DNA from: Pirellulales bacterium
GTDB lineage: Bacteria > Planctomycetota > Planctomycetia > Pirellulales > Lacipirellulaceae
Direction of reading: 5' to 3'
Assembly (NCBI GenBank): GCA_019636345.1
Contig: JAHBXQ010000008.1
Location: 1-64,000, forward strand
Length of the DNA: 64,000 nt
Every line of letters begins with the position of its first letter. The stretch's first letter is position 1. Made by a program: the position numbers and the translations under genes. The notes below the pieces were generated by a model. It had not been told where the DNA came from. It saw only the letters and a list, made by a program, of their open reading frames with translations, and ran no database searches. Positions 56,193-64,000 of the stretch are shown one piece after another.

Positions 56193-56577
56193 GTGCGACG
56201 TCATCGCAATGGGACGGCTGCCGCGCGTCCGTCGCGAGGTCGTGCGTAAGCTGGGGCGCAAAAAGCAAAAAAGCGAGGAAAATCCCGGGGGTTTTGCGGT
56301 TCAACCAAAATCTGCGGCGTGGTAAAGTTTTGAGAGTGAGGACGGTTGAGTCCGCAAGGTCGGCAGAGTTGCCGGCAGAAAGTCGCCCGTCGACGGCCGC
56401 CCAGGCCCGCCAATTCGGCTCGACGGGCGGCGTTTCCCCCCCGACGAGCTTCGACGCGACAGCGCCCTACGCCCCCATGGCTCAACCGCTTCGGTTCTCT
56501 GCGTCGCCGCTGTCCCCTTTGCAGAAGCTCGGCCCCGCGCCTGTGCGCGGGCGCTCGACGAAGGCTTCGGTTCGGCC
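56193..56577. other. Intergenic, upstream of the CBS-kor-CBS group
   Basis: This 385-base region precedes the first CBS gene. It holds an AT-richer segment near 56260-56330 (aaaatcccgggggtttt is an imperfect dyad) that could contain the promoter for the downstream group. No gene is recognised. Confidence 0.4.
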
Positions 56578-57069
56578 GTGAGTTTTCTAAGTCTGACCAC
56601 CGACCGTGTGACGACGGCCTATCCCGAGCAAGCGCTCCCCGTGGCCCCGTCGTGCACGCTGGGGGCGACGCTGCAGTTGATGAAGCAGCATCGTACGGGC
56701 GCCGTGCTGGTGTGCGAGGACGTGCCCGCGGCCGACGGCGTCGGGACGGTCAGTCGCATCGTCGGGATCTTCACGGAGCGCGACGCGCTGCGGTGCATGG
56801 CCGACGGCGCGTCGCTCGAGGCGCCGATCACCGACTCGATGACCCCGGGCCCCGCGACGATCAGCCCGGCCGCCACCGTCGGGCAAGCCATCGCCAAGAT
56901 GGCGCAGCACGGCTTTCGCCATTTGCCGATCGTCGACGAACAGGGGCAACCGACCGGCGTGACTGCGGTCCGCGGGTTGGTGCATTACTTGGTCGATCAC
57001 TTTCCCAACACGATTTACACGCTTCCTCCCGACCCGGGCAAATCGCCCGACGAGCGCGAGGGCGCCTAG
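56578..57069 (+). CDS. CBS-domain protein upstream of korA
   Basis: A 163-residue protein starting at a GTG (56578). It consists of two CBS motifs, in LVCEDVPAADG...IVGIFTERDALRCM (first) and SPAATVGQAIAKMAQHGFRHLPIVDEQGQP (second), which form a Bateman module binding adenine nucleotides in related proteins. There is no additional catalytic domain. The gene lies 167 bases before korA, in the same direction, and a second CBS protein follows korB, so both may regulate the oxidoreductase; this is inference from position. Confidence 0.85.
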   Translation: MSFLSLTTDRVTTAYPEQALPVAPSCTLGATLQLMKQHRTGAVLVCEDVPAADGVGTVSRIVGIFTERDALRCMADGASLEAPITDSMTPGPATISPAATVGQAIAKMAQHGFRHLPIVDEQGQPTGVTAVRGLVHYLVDHFPNTIYTLPPDPGKSPDEREGA

Positions 57070-57236
57070 AACAATCCTGAGGTGAGCGGCGCACGCGAAC
57101 GACGCGAGCGCTTCGACTGCCCGAGCATTACGAAGCGCCGCGCCCGCGTCGCTGCAGCGGGCCCCGCGACCCCGCGTTTTCCTCCCAACTCGCTCGCATC
57201 CCTCGCGATTCTCCGAGCATTCCCCCCGCGTTCGCC

Positions 57237-59120
57237 ATGCCAAGCACAGTTAAGGACCCCTCGGCAACCATGAGCACCGTCGCTTCCAAGTCGGTTTCGC
57301 AACTCGAAGACGCCACCGTTCGCTTCTGCGGCGACTCGGGGGACGGCATGCAGTTGGCCGGGACGCAGCTCACCAACACGTCGGCGCTGGCGGGGAACGA
57401 CATCGCCACGTTCCCCGACTTCCCCGCCGAGATCCGCGCTCCCCGCGGCACCAAGGCGGGGGTCTCGGGCTTTCAGATCCACTTCTCCAGCAGCGAGATC
57501 TTCACCCCCGGCGACACGGTCGACGCCCTGGTGGCGATGAACCCCGCCGCCCTGGCGACGAATCTGCAAGACCTGCGCGACGGCGGCGTGCTGATCGTCA
57601 ACAAGGACGCCTTTGACAAGAAGGGGCTCGAGCAGGCCGGCTACACGAGCAATCCCGTCGACGACGGCAGTCTCAGCGGCAAGTACAAGTTTCACGCCGT
57701 CGAAATGACCAAGCTCACCCGACTGGCGGTCGAGCCGTTCGGCCTGGGGACGAAGGAGGCGGACCGTTGCCGCAACTTCTTCGCCATGGGACTCACGTTC
57801 TGGCTGTACGACCGGTCGATGGAGCCGACGCTGCGGTTCATCGAGGCGAAGTTCGGCAAGAAGGTCGAGATCGCCGGCGCCAACACGGCCGCCCTCAAAG
57901 CGGGGTACCACTACGGCGAAACCGTCGAGGCGATGAACACTCAGTACCAGGTCGCTCCGGCGAAACTGGTCCCCGGCAAGTACCGCAACATCATGGGGAA
58001 CGAGGCGACCGCCATGGGGCTGATCGCCGCCGCCCACCTGTCGGGGAAGCGGTTGTTCCTGGGCGCCTACCCGATCACCCCGGCCAGCGACATCCTCCAT
58101 GAACTTGCCAAGCACAAAAACTTCGACGTCCTCACCTTCCAGGCCGAGGACGAGATCGCGGCGATGACCGCGACGATCGGCGCCGCGTTCGCCGGCGAGA
58201 TGGCGGTCACCGCCTCCAGCGGCCCGGGCATCGCGCTCAAGGGCGAGGGAATGGGCTTGGCCGTCATGACCGAGCTGCCGATGGTCGTCATCAACGTCCA
58301 GCGCGGCGGACCCTCGACCGGGCTCCCCACGAAGACCGAGCAGGCCGACCTGTTCCAGGCCGTGTACGGCCGCAACGGCGAGTGCCCGATGCCCGTGATC
58401 GCGGCCCGCAGCCCCGCCGATTGCTTCGACGCGGTTCAAGAAGCGTGGCGCCTTGCCGTGCGGTTCATGACCCCGGTGATGCTGCTGACCGACGGCTACA
58501 TCGCCAACGGGTCGGAGCCGTGGAAGCTGCCGGAGTTGGATGAACTGCCCAAGGTGGCCGTCACGCATCCGGAGGGGACCGACAACGGCGACGAATTCCT
58601 CCCGTACAAACGCGACGAGCGGCTCGCTCGGCCGTGGGCGATCCCCGGCACCGCCGGACTGATGCACCGCATCGGCGGCCTCGAGAAGCAGGACGGCACG
58701 GGCAACGTCAGCTACGACCCGATGAATCATCAGCACATGGTCAACACCCGGGCGAAGAAGGTGGCCCTGGTCGCCGACGACGTGCCGCCGCAGGAACTCG
58801 ACGGGCCCGAACAGGGCGACCTGCTTGTGCTCAGTTGGGGCGGCACCTACGGCGCCTGCGCCACGGCGGTCCACCGCGTGCAGCGCACCGGCAAGTCGGT
58901 CAGCCACTGCCATCTGCGGTACATCAACCCGCTCCCCCGCAACCTGGGCGAAATCTTCGATAACTTCAAAACCGTGCTGATTCCCGAATTGAACCTCGGC
59001 CAGCTCCGCACGGTGATTCGCAGCAACTACCTCGTCGACGCGATCGGCCTGAACAAGGTGCAAGGAAAGCCCTTCAGCGTGGCCGAGATCGTCGAGAAGA
59101 TCGAAAACCTGCTGGCTTAA
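57237..59120 (+). CDS. korA: 2-oxoacid:ferredoxin oxidoreductase, fused gamma-alpha subunit
   Basis: A 627-residue subunit of a 2-oxoglutarate/2-oxoacid:ferredoxin oxidoreductase, which makes acyl-CoA, CO2 and reduced ferredoxin. The N-terminal part (about 20-210) is the gamma domain, beginning VRFCGDSGDGMQLAGTQL. The following alpha part has GNEATAMGLIAAAHLSGKR, PITPASDILHELA and SSGPGIALKGEGMGLAVMTELPMVV, the pyrimidine-binding region for TPP. The start could be the ATG at 57237 or 57270. Substrate specificity cannot be read from the sequence; 2-oxoglutarate is the usual substrate of this architecture. Confidence 0.9.
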   Translation: MPSTVKDPSATMSTVASKSVSQLEDATVRFCGDSGDGMQLAGTQLTNTSALAGNDIATFPDFPAEIRAPRGTKAGVSGFQIHFSSSEIFTPGDTVDALVAMNPAALATNLQDLRDGGVLIVNKDAFDKKGLEQAGYTSNPVDDGSLSGKYKFHAVEMTKLTRLAVEPFGLGTKEADRCRNFFAMGLTFWLYDRSMEPTLRFIEAKFGKKVEIAGANTAALKAGYHYGETVEAMNTQYQVAPAKLVPGKYRNIMGNEATAMGLIAAAHLSGKRLFLGAYPITPASDILHELAKHKNFDVLTFQAEDEIAAMTATIGAAFAGEMAVTASSGPGIALKGEGMGLAVMTELPMVVINVQRGGPSTGLPTKTEQADLFQAVYGRNGECPMPVIAARSPADCFDAVQEAWRLAVRFMTPVMLLTDGYIANGSEPWKLPELDELPKVAVTHPEGTDNGDEFLPYKRDERLARPWAIPGTAGLMHRIGGLEKQDGTGNVSYDPMNHQHMVNTRAKKVALVADDVPPQELDGPEQGDLLVLSWGGTYGACATAVHRVQRTGKSVSHCHLRYINPLPRNLGEIFDNFKTVLIPELNLGQLRTVIRSNYLVDAIGLNKVQGKPFSVAEIVEKIENLLA

Positions 59121-59150
59121 TCATTCCCTTCCATCCAAGTCGTTCCTTTT

Positions 59151-59283
59151 TTCGCCACGGAGTGCGCAGAGCTCGCCGAGCAGGCTGCCTGAATCCCAAG
59201 ACCGATTCTTCGTCGAACCGGGTCCTGGGAACTTGGGCATGGGTCATTCCCTGCTTGGCGGCCTCCGCGCTCTCTGCGGCGAA
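59151..59283. repeat. Imperfect inverted repeat between korA and korB
   Basis: A 34-base arm at 59151-59184 (ttcgccacgg...) pairs with the complement of 59250-59283 at 27 of 34 positions, and inner arms cccaag (59195-59200) and cttggg (59232-59237) nest inside. The whole gap between korA and korB is thus a folded element. Confidence 0.55.
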
Positions 59284-59306
59284 CACTCAAGGTCATCCTC
59301 ACTGCC

Positions 59307-60332
59307 ATGGCTATTGACGCTCCGTTGCCGGTCCTCAAACCCGCCGATTTTGCCAGCAATCAGGACGTGCGCTGGTGCCCCGGGTGCGGCGATTACTCGA
59401 TTCTCGCCCAGATGAAGAAGGTCCTCCCCTCGTTGGGAGTCCCCCGCGAAAACATCGTGTTCATCAGCGGCATCGGCTGCAGCAGCCGGTTCCCGTACTA
59501 CATGAACACCTACGGCATGCACAGCATCCACGGCCGGGCGCCGGCGGTGGCCTCGGGGCTGAAGACCTGCCGTCCCGACCTGCAGGTGTGGGTCATCACC
59601 GGCGACGGCGACGGGTTGTCGATCGGCGGCAACCACCTGATGCACTGCATCCGCCGGAACATGGACCTGAACATCGTCCTGTTCAACAACCGAATTTACG
59701 GGCTCACCAAGGGTCAGTACTCCCCCACGTCCCCCCTGGGGAAGAAGACCAAGAGCACCCCGATGGGGGCGGTCGACAACCCGCTCCACCCGCTGTCGAT
59801 CGCCATCGGGTGCGAGGCGACGTTCGTGGCCCGCTCCATCGATACCAACATCCAGCACCTGGCCGACACCCTGGCCCGCGCCGCCGCCCACAAGGGGACC
59901 TCGTTCATCGAGGTCTACCAGAACTGCAACGTGTTCAACGACGGCGCCTGGGACTATGCCAAGGACAAGGAGAGCAAGGCCGACACGACGCTCGAACTCG
60001 AGCACGGCAAGCCGCTCATCTTCGGCAAGGATCGCACCAAGGGGATCCGCCTCAACGGCATGAACCCCGAAGTCGTCGAGTTGGGCAAGGGGATCAACGA
60101 GGACGATCTGCTGTTCCACGACGAGAAGGCCGTCGAGCCGACCCTCGCGTATCTGCTGTCCCGCATGCGGTACGAGGACGGCTTCCCCGAGCCGATCGGC
60201 GTGTTCCGCGCGGTCGACGCCCCGCTGTACGACGTCGAAGTCAACAAGCAGATCGAGGAAGCGATCCAAACCCGCGGCCCCGGCGACCTGGAAAAGCTGC
60301 TCCACAGCGGCGAGACTTGGACCGTAGCCTAA
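59307..60332 (+). CDS. korB: 2-oxoacid:ferredoxin oxidoreductase, beta subunit
   Basis: A 341-residue subunit that binds thiamine diphosphate and, in the family, an iron-sulfur cluster. It begins with ALPVLKPADF-like residues and DVRWCPGCGDYSI (CxxC cluster ligands). The TPP motif GDGDGLSIGGNHLMHCIRRN starts about residue 97 and runs into IVLFNNRIYGLTKGQ, the conserved N-x-Y-x-x-T-G-like region. Additional Cys residues (SGIGCSS) complete the cluster set. It pairs with korA to form the enzyme, and a CBS protein follows. Confidence 0.93.
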   Translation: MAIDAPLPVLKPADFASNQDVRWCPGCGDYSILAQMKKVLPSLGVPRENIVFISGIGCSSRFPYYMNTYGMHSIHGRAPAVASGLKTCRPDLQVWVITGDGDGLSIGGNHLMHCIRRNMDLNIVLFNNRIYGLTKGQYSPTSPLGKKTKSTPMGAVDNPLHPLSIAIGCEATFVARSIDTNIQHLADTLARAAAHKGTSFIEVYQNCNVFNDGAWDYAKDKESKADTTLELEHGKPLIFGKDRTKGIRLNGMNPEVVELGKGINEDDLLFHDEKAVEPTLAYLLSRMRYEDGFPEPIGVFRAVDAPLYDVEVNKQIEEAIQTRGPGDLEKLLHSGETWTVA

Positions 60333-60445
60333 ACGCACGGCAAAACGGAGCAAAGAAACAGAGAAGTCGCCTTTCGTTCTTGCGTCCTTGACCCGTTCCG
60401 CCTGGACCGCTTCCTTCGCCCTCAGCGACCCCCGGACCCGCCCGT

Positions 60446-60967
60446 ATGAACATGCTCTGCCCCTACTGCGGCGCCGAGGTGCTCGAGGGCGCCGACGTCT
60501 GCGACGAGTGCCAGCACTCGCTCACCGACATGAGCTTCCCCGAGCCGGTCTCGGAGGTCGAGCGGGGGCTGCTGCGCGACCGGGTCGACACGCTCCGCCC
60601 GCACGTCCCGGTGACGGTCCCCCCGACGGCCGCATTGGCCTCGGTGCTCCAGACGATGATCGCCGAGAGGATCGGCTGCGTCGTCGTCGCCGAAGCGGGC
60701 CGCATGGTCGGCATCTTCACCGAGCGGGACGCCCTGCTGCGCGTGAACGCCGACGCCGCGAAGCTGGCCGATCGGCCAATCTCGACGGTGATGACCCCCA
60801 ACCCGGCGACGCTCAAGGCCGACGACAAGATCGCCCTGGCCCTGCATCGGATGAACGTCGGCGGCTACCGCCACCTGCCGATCCTCGACGGCGAACAACT
60901 CGTCGGCGTGATCTCGATCCGCGACATCCTGGCGTACCTCACCCAGCGCAACGCGGCGACGGGGTGA
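60446..60967 (+). CDS. CBS-domain protein with N-terminal zinc ribbon
   Basis: A 173-residue protein with an N-terminal zinc ribbon (MNMLCPYCGAEV, then CDECQHS, two CxxC pairs) and two CBS motifs (VTVPPTAALASVLQTMIAERIG...IFTERDALLRV and TLKADDKIALALHRMNVGGYRHLPIL). It follows korB by 113 bases in the same direction. The ITERDA-type residues match adenosine-binding CBS domains. It parallels the CBS gene before korA, but the ribbon is unique to this one. Confidence 0.87.
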   Translation: MNMLCPYCGAEVLEGADVCDECQHSLTDMSFPEPVSEVERGLLRDRVDTLRPHVPVTVPPTAALASVLQTMIAERIGCVVVAEAGRMVGIFTERDALLRVNADAAKLADRPISTVMTPNPATLKADDKIALALHRMNVGGYRHLPILDGEQLVGVISIRDILAYLTQRNAATG

Positions 60968-61029
60968 GAGGGCGACCTCCGTCCGTGAGTCGTCGAGTCC
61001 CTGCTCCCTGCAGCATGGCCGGGACACAG

Positions 61030-61240
61030 CCCCTCCCAGCAGGAGGCTTGCCGAGCCGGCTCAGCACCGGCTTGGGCTTGAACCCGTCGGCGCGGCCGCG
61101 GCGCCGAGGGCCTGGGTTCGTTCAAGCTTCATCGCTTCGTTGAGGACGACTTCGAGGACTTGGGCGAGGCCGTCGAAGCCGTGCGCGGCGCGGAGTTGGA
61201 CAACTTCGTCGACGACGGTAGATTGCAGTTCGCGGGGCAT
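61030..61240 (-). pseudogene. IS256-family transposase remnant
   Basis: The minus-strand frame from ATG 61240 gives MPRELQSTVVDEVV, then GLAQVLEVVLNEAMKLERTQALGA, the N-terminal helices of an IS256/mutator-type transposase. Near 61090 the frame shifts: a +1-shifted reading continues with ADGFKPKPVLSRLGK, matching the next family segment (normally GYANGFKPK..., with YERSE... missing). Only about 70 residues of the roughly 400 remain, with a small deletion, so the element is dead. No inverted terminal repeats were identified. Confidence 0.6.
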
Positions 61241-61451
61241 GGCGGAGCTTCCGTTCCGAGGGAGTGATTGAGAACCAATCCCCACGCGGAAACCGTCTTG
61301 GCCCGCCCTTTTCAAGCCGCTTGGTGTTCGCACGCCGCGCCAACGCGGCCCCCTGACGGGGACTCTTACAGAACAGAGGGTACACTAACAGCGGAAGCCC
61401 AGCGATTGGTGATTGGGCTGATATCGGCGCCAGTGCATGCAATGGCGCCCG

Positions 61452-61567
61452 GCGACAAGGCCAAAACCGTCCGCTCAATTTCCCGCGAGATTCCGGTGGA
61501 AAATGGGCCACTGCATTGCGTAGAACAGAGGCTGCCAACCGCGCGCTTCGCCCGCGCTTGCGACGCA
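61452..61567 (+). repeat. Direct repeat copy 1
   Basis: This 116-base unit (beginning gcgacaagg, containing tcaatttcccgcgagattcc) recurs at 61944-62059 with 11 mismatches by my count. It has no coding character. Confidence 0.75.
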
Positions 61568-61837
61568 GCGCGCGACGTTGCCAATGGCAACATCAGCCCC
61601 CGGCTCTGCCGGGGGGGCGATTACCGTTGGGGCAAGCGTTACGCCTTTGGTGCGAAACCCCCGGCCAGAGGCCGGGGCTGCCTGCGCGCGGGAGGCATCC
61701 CATTGCCACGCGGGACTCCAGTTCGGAGCGACGGTGGGAGAGATGCTTCTTGCTTGCGCACTCCCTTGAGGACAACCGGCGCTGCCCGCTCACGAGGACG
61801 AGAGCATGGCACACGGTCGGGGCGGAGGTCTGCGTGC

Positions 61838-61861
61838 CATGCCTTCGTCCGCGTAGGCATG
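61838..61861 (-). repeat. Small hairpin element, copy C
   Basis: The minus strand reads arms catgcct and aggcatg around acgcggacga. The same loop and the catgc/gcatg arms occur at 41845-41868 and 61882-61905, with compensatory stem changes. Confidence 0.7.
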
Positions 61862-61881
61862 TCTGGGTGAACCACGCGGAG

Positions 61882-61905
61882 CATGCTCACGAGGACGAGA
61901 GCATG
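61882..61905 (+). repeat. Small hairpin element, copy B
   Basis: Arms catgctc and gagcatg enclose acgaggacga. It is the third member of the hairpin set; a partial relative lacking the left arm lies near 61790. Confidence 0.7.
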
Positions 61906-61943
61906 GCACGAACCGAACTTGGTCTCGAAGACCCTCAGGGGGC

Positions 61944-62059
61944 GCGACAAGGCCGGAATCGTCCGCTCAATTTCCCGCGAGATTCCGGTAGAAAATGGGC
62001 CGCCGCATCGCGTAGAACAGATCCTGCCAGCCGCGCGCTTCGCCTGCGCTTGCGACGCA
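61944..62059 (+). repeat. Direct repeat copy 2
   Basis: The second copy of the 116-base unit at 61452-61567, about 90 percent identical by my count. Confidence 0.75.
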
Positions 62060-62114
62060 ATCGCGCGCCGGGCGCGAGCCGCGACGGGTCGCGAGTTTTG
62101 CTCGCCCGCCGCGA

Positions 62115-62130
62115 GTTTTGCTAGCAAAAC
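62115..62130. repeat. 16-bp perfect palindrome gttttgctagcaaaac
   Basis: Related palindromes lie at 62240-62257 (ttttgc / gcaaaa) and 62315-62333 (gttttgct / agcaaaac, loop cct). Together they form a small family of AT-rich palindromes in the repeat-rich stretch. Confidence 0.65.
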
Positions 62131-62578
62131 CAGCCGCCCCGCGACCGCCGTCCCGGCACGCAAGATGTTGACTCCCAACAAGTTCGGCAAACCCTCCCCC
62201 GCTCCGCAGCCCGGGGTTTTGCACGAGATAATGATGGAGTTTTGCTCGCCGGCAAAATGGCAACGCGTTCTCGGCGCCCCGCCGCCGGAGATTCGTGCTC
62301 CGAAAAATCGCGAAGTTTTGCTCCTAGCAAAACGCATCGGGGCCCCGTAGCGAGTTTTCACGAACGAAGACCCGCGTGGCGCTCGATCGACCTGCTCGAC
62401 AGACAGGTCTCGCCGACGTGAGCGCCCTCCCGTTCACGACTCCCCGAAATACTGGTCCAGGGACGCCCCGCCTCGCGCATTGTGTTGTCTCCCCCGCTCC
62501 TGCGAGGTACTCTGACCTGTTTGGCCCCTGGTCGCGGGGGCTCGCTGGAGACTGGCCGGGGCCGGGGGACTGGGGCTG

Positions 62579-64000
62579 ATGGCGACGGCGGACGTGGAGA
62601 TCGAGCACGAGCGCGAGGCGGCTCCGACTGCAATTCGCATTCGCGGTGCGCGGACTCACAATCTCAAGAACGTCGATCTCGACATTCCCCAGCACGCGCT
62701 CGTGGCGATCACGGGGCTCTCCGGATCGGGCAAGAGCTCGCTGGCGTTCGACACGTTGCTGGCCGAGGGGCAGCGGCAGTACGTCGAGAGTCTGAGCGTG
62801 TACGCTCGGCAGTTCTTTCAGCAAATGCAGCGGCCCGACGTCGACGTCATCGAGGGGCTGCAGCCGACGATCGCCATCGACCAACACGCGGCCAGCGCCA
62901 ACCCGCGCAGCACGGTCGCCACGGTGACCGAGATCTACGATTACCTGCGGGTGCTCATGGCCCGTACGGGGGACGTCTCTTGTCCGCAGTGCGGCACGGC
63001 GATCGCGCAGCAGACGCCGGCGGAAATCCAGCAGGCGATCCTCGGCCTGCCCGAAGGGACCAAGGCGATGGTGCTCGCCCCCATGGTCCGCGGGCGCAAG
63101 GGGAAACACGCCGAAGTCATGGAGCGGATTCGCAAGGAAGGCTTCCTGCGAGTGCGGGTCGACGGGGTGACGTTCGAGGTCGAGGACGTCCCCGAGTTGG
63201 CCGCCGCGAAGGCGCACGACATCGAGGCGGTCGTCGACCGGGTCGTACTCCGCGAGGGGCTCGACAGCCGGCTTGCCGAGTCGGTGCGGCTGGCGCTCAA
63301 GCACGGCGAGGGGGCGCTGCGGCTGGTGTACCTCACCCCCGAGGCGAAGGAGTCGGCCGGCGGCGCCGACACCCGCGAGGCGACCGCCGAGCACGGCTGG
63401 TGCGAGCGGGTGTTCAGCACCCAATACGCCTGCCCCGACTGCAAGCTCAGCCTGGCGGAAGTCGAGCCGCGGATGTTCAGCTTCAACAGCCCGTACGGCG
63501 CCTGCCCCGCGTGCGAAGGGCTGGCGGCCCGCGAGGGGTTCGACCCGCAGTTGGTCGTGCCGGATCCGAGCCTGTCGCTGGCCACGGGGGCGATCGCGCC
63601 GTGGCGGGCGTCCTCGGCTGCGGCGCGGACGAAGCAGGAGGCGCTGCTGACCCCGTTTTTGGCGCGGGCCAAGGTCGAGTGGACCGCCCCGCTGGCCGAA
63701 TGGCCCGAGGGGGCGCGAACCAAGCTGCTGTCCGGGGACAACGGCAAATGGCCGGGGCTTTTGGCCCACTTGGAGATGGACTACGCCGGGGCCAAGAACG
63801 ACGCGGTTCGGCAGCGACTCGTCGCGTTTCGCTCGGTGCTCGCTTGCGGCGAGTGCGGCGGTTCGCGGCTGCGGCCCGAGGCCCGCTCGTGCCGACTCGC
63901 GGGGAAGGCGATCCACGAAATCGTCGCCCTGACGGTCGACGGCGCCGCGGAATACTTCGCCCGTCTGACGTTCGATCCGTCGCTCGCGCCGATCGGCGAA
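62579..64000 (+). CDS. uvrA: Excinuclease ABC subunit UvrA, 3' end cut by window edge
   Basis: The frame from the ATG at 62579 is open to the end of the window (474 codons), so only the N-terminal half of UvrA, which is usually about 950 residues, is visible. It recognises damaged DNA in nucleotide excision repair. Visible features: IRIRGARTHNLKNVDLDIP, the Walker A GLSGSGKSSLAFDTL (residues about 46-60), SVYARQFFQQM, the CPQCGTAI first zinc-binding pair (about 134), FSTQYACPDCKL (about 290), and RMFSFNSPYGACPACEGL. The last residues, FDPSLAPIGE, end within the first half. The gene follows the repeat-rich stretch and is the last feature. Confidence 0.95.
   Translation, partial: MATADVEIEHEREAAPTAIRIRGARTHNLKNVDLDIPQHALVAITGLSGSGKSSLAFDTLLAEGQRQYVESLSVYARQFFQQMQRPDVDVIEGLQPTIAIDQHAASANPRSTVATVTEIYDYLRVLMARTGDVSCPQCGTAIAQQTPAEIQQAILGLPEGTKAMVLAPMVRGRKGKHAEVMERIRKEGFLRVRVDGVTFEVEDVPELAAAKAHDIEAVVDRVVLREGLDSRLAESVRLALKHGEGALRLVYLTPEAKESAGGADTREATAEHGWCERVFSTQYACPDCKLSLAEVEPRMFSFNSPYGACPACEGLAAREGFDPQLVVPDPSLSLATGAIAPWRASSAAARTKQEALLTPFLARAKVEWTAPLAEWPEGARTKLLSGDNGKWPGLLAHLEMDYAGAKNDAVRQRLVAFRSVLACGECGGSRLRPEARSCRLAGKAIHEIVALTVDGAAEYFARLTFDPSLAPIGE

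Larger units (their letters stand above)
61241..62578. other. Repeat-rich non-coding stretch
   Basis: This 1.3 kb stretch between the transposase remnant and uvrA carries no protein gene I can support. It holds a duplicated 116-base unit, hairpins sharing arms catgc/gcatg, and palindromes based on gttttgct/agcaaaac. It looks like an accumulation site for small palindromic repeats. Confidence 0.6.

Overview
The window looks like chromosome of a high-GC planctomycete of the order Pirellulales, possibly Lacipirellulaceae. The evidence is seven proteins ending in a VPEP/PEP sorting signal (PEP-CTERM), several with the dockerin-like C-terminal block ending DFLVWQRQFG, plus a DUF1559 pseudopilin-like protein, WPRFRGDNGDG-type PQQ beta-propellers, and long unrelated stretches of palindromic intergenic DNA. 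I cannot name the genus. No rRNA, tRNA, CRISPR array, prophage or intact transposase was recognised.

Layout. 0-14 kb: a truncated hypothetical gene, then four large exported PEP-CTERM proteins (three autotransporter-like/dockerin-type, one N-x-x-G-x-V-x-F repeat protein) with a zinc-ribbon protein and a HAD phosphatase between them. 14-20 kb: cell-wall amidase, two glycosyltransferases, a Cu/Zn-efflux permease with a fused HMA domain, and a class III sirtuin. 20-28.6 kb: three more PEP-CTERM proteins (one SGNH-hydrolase-like), a large secreted discoidin/(alpha/alpha)6 enzyme, a PQQ beta-propeller and a thioredoxin-like protein. 28.6-32 kb: pyruvate carboxylase. 32.3-34.5 kb: a compositionally different stretch with a hypothetical protein, an ACP-like lipoprotein lacking the carrier serine, and a frameshifted lipoprotein gene. 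34.5-48.6 kb: housekeeping genes (fumC, cupin, mscS, scpB, rpe, degenerate histidine phosphatase, accD, a small Ser/Thr kinase, sdhA and sdhC, purH). 49-56 kb: DUF1559 protein, UDP-galactopyranose mutase with a DUF707 protein, ribBA, an esterase coupled to a conserved unknown. 56.5-61 kb: a 2-oxoacid:ferredoxin oxidoreductase (korAB) bracketed by two CBS-domain proteins. 61-62.5 kb: an IS256-type transposase remnant and a 1.3 kb repeat graveyard. 62.6 kb to the end: the first 474 codons of uvrA.

Together the housekeeping part supplies anaplerosis and the TCA cycle (pyc, korAB, sdhCA, fumC), fatty-acid (accD), purine (purH) and riboflavin (ribBA) synthesis. The accessory part is dominated by surface proteins thought to be handled by exosortase; no exosortase is in the window. 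The most unusual signals are non-coding: small hairpins recurring at 41.8 and 61.8 kb whose stems differ by compensatory changes, and several long perfect inverted repeats between genes. The carrier-serine-less ACP lipoprotein, the histidine phosphatase that has lost its catalytic histidines, and the CBS-kor-CBS arrangement are the most interesting protein-level observations.
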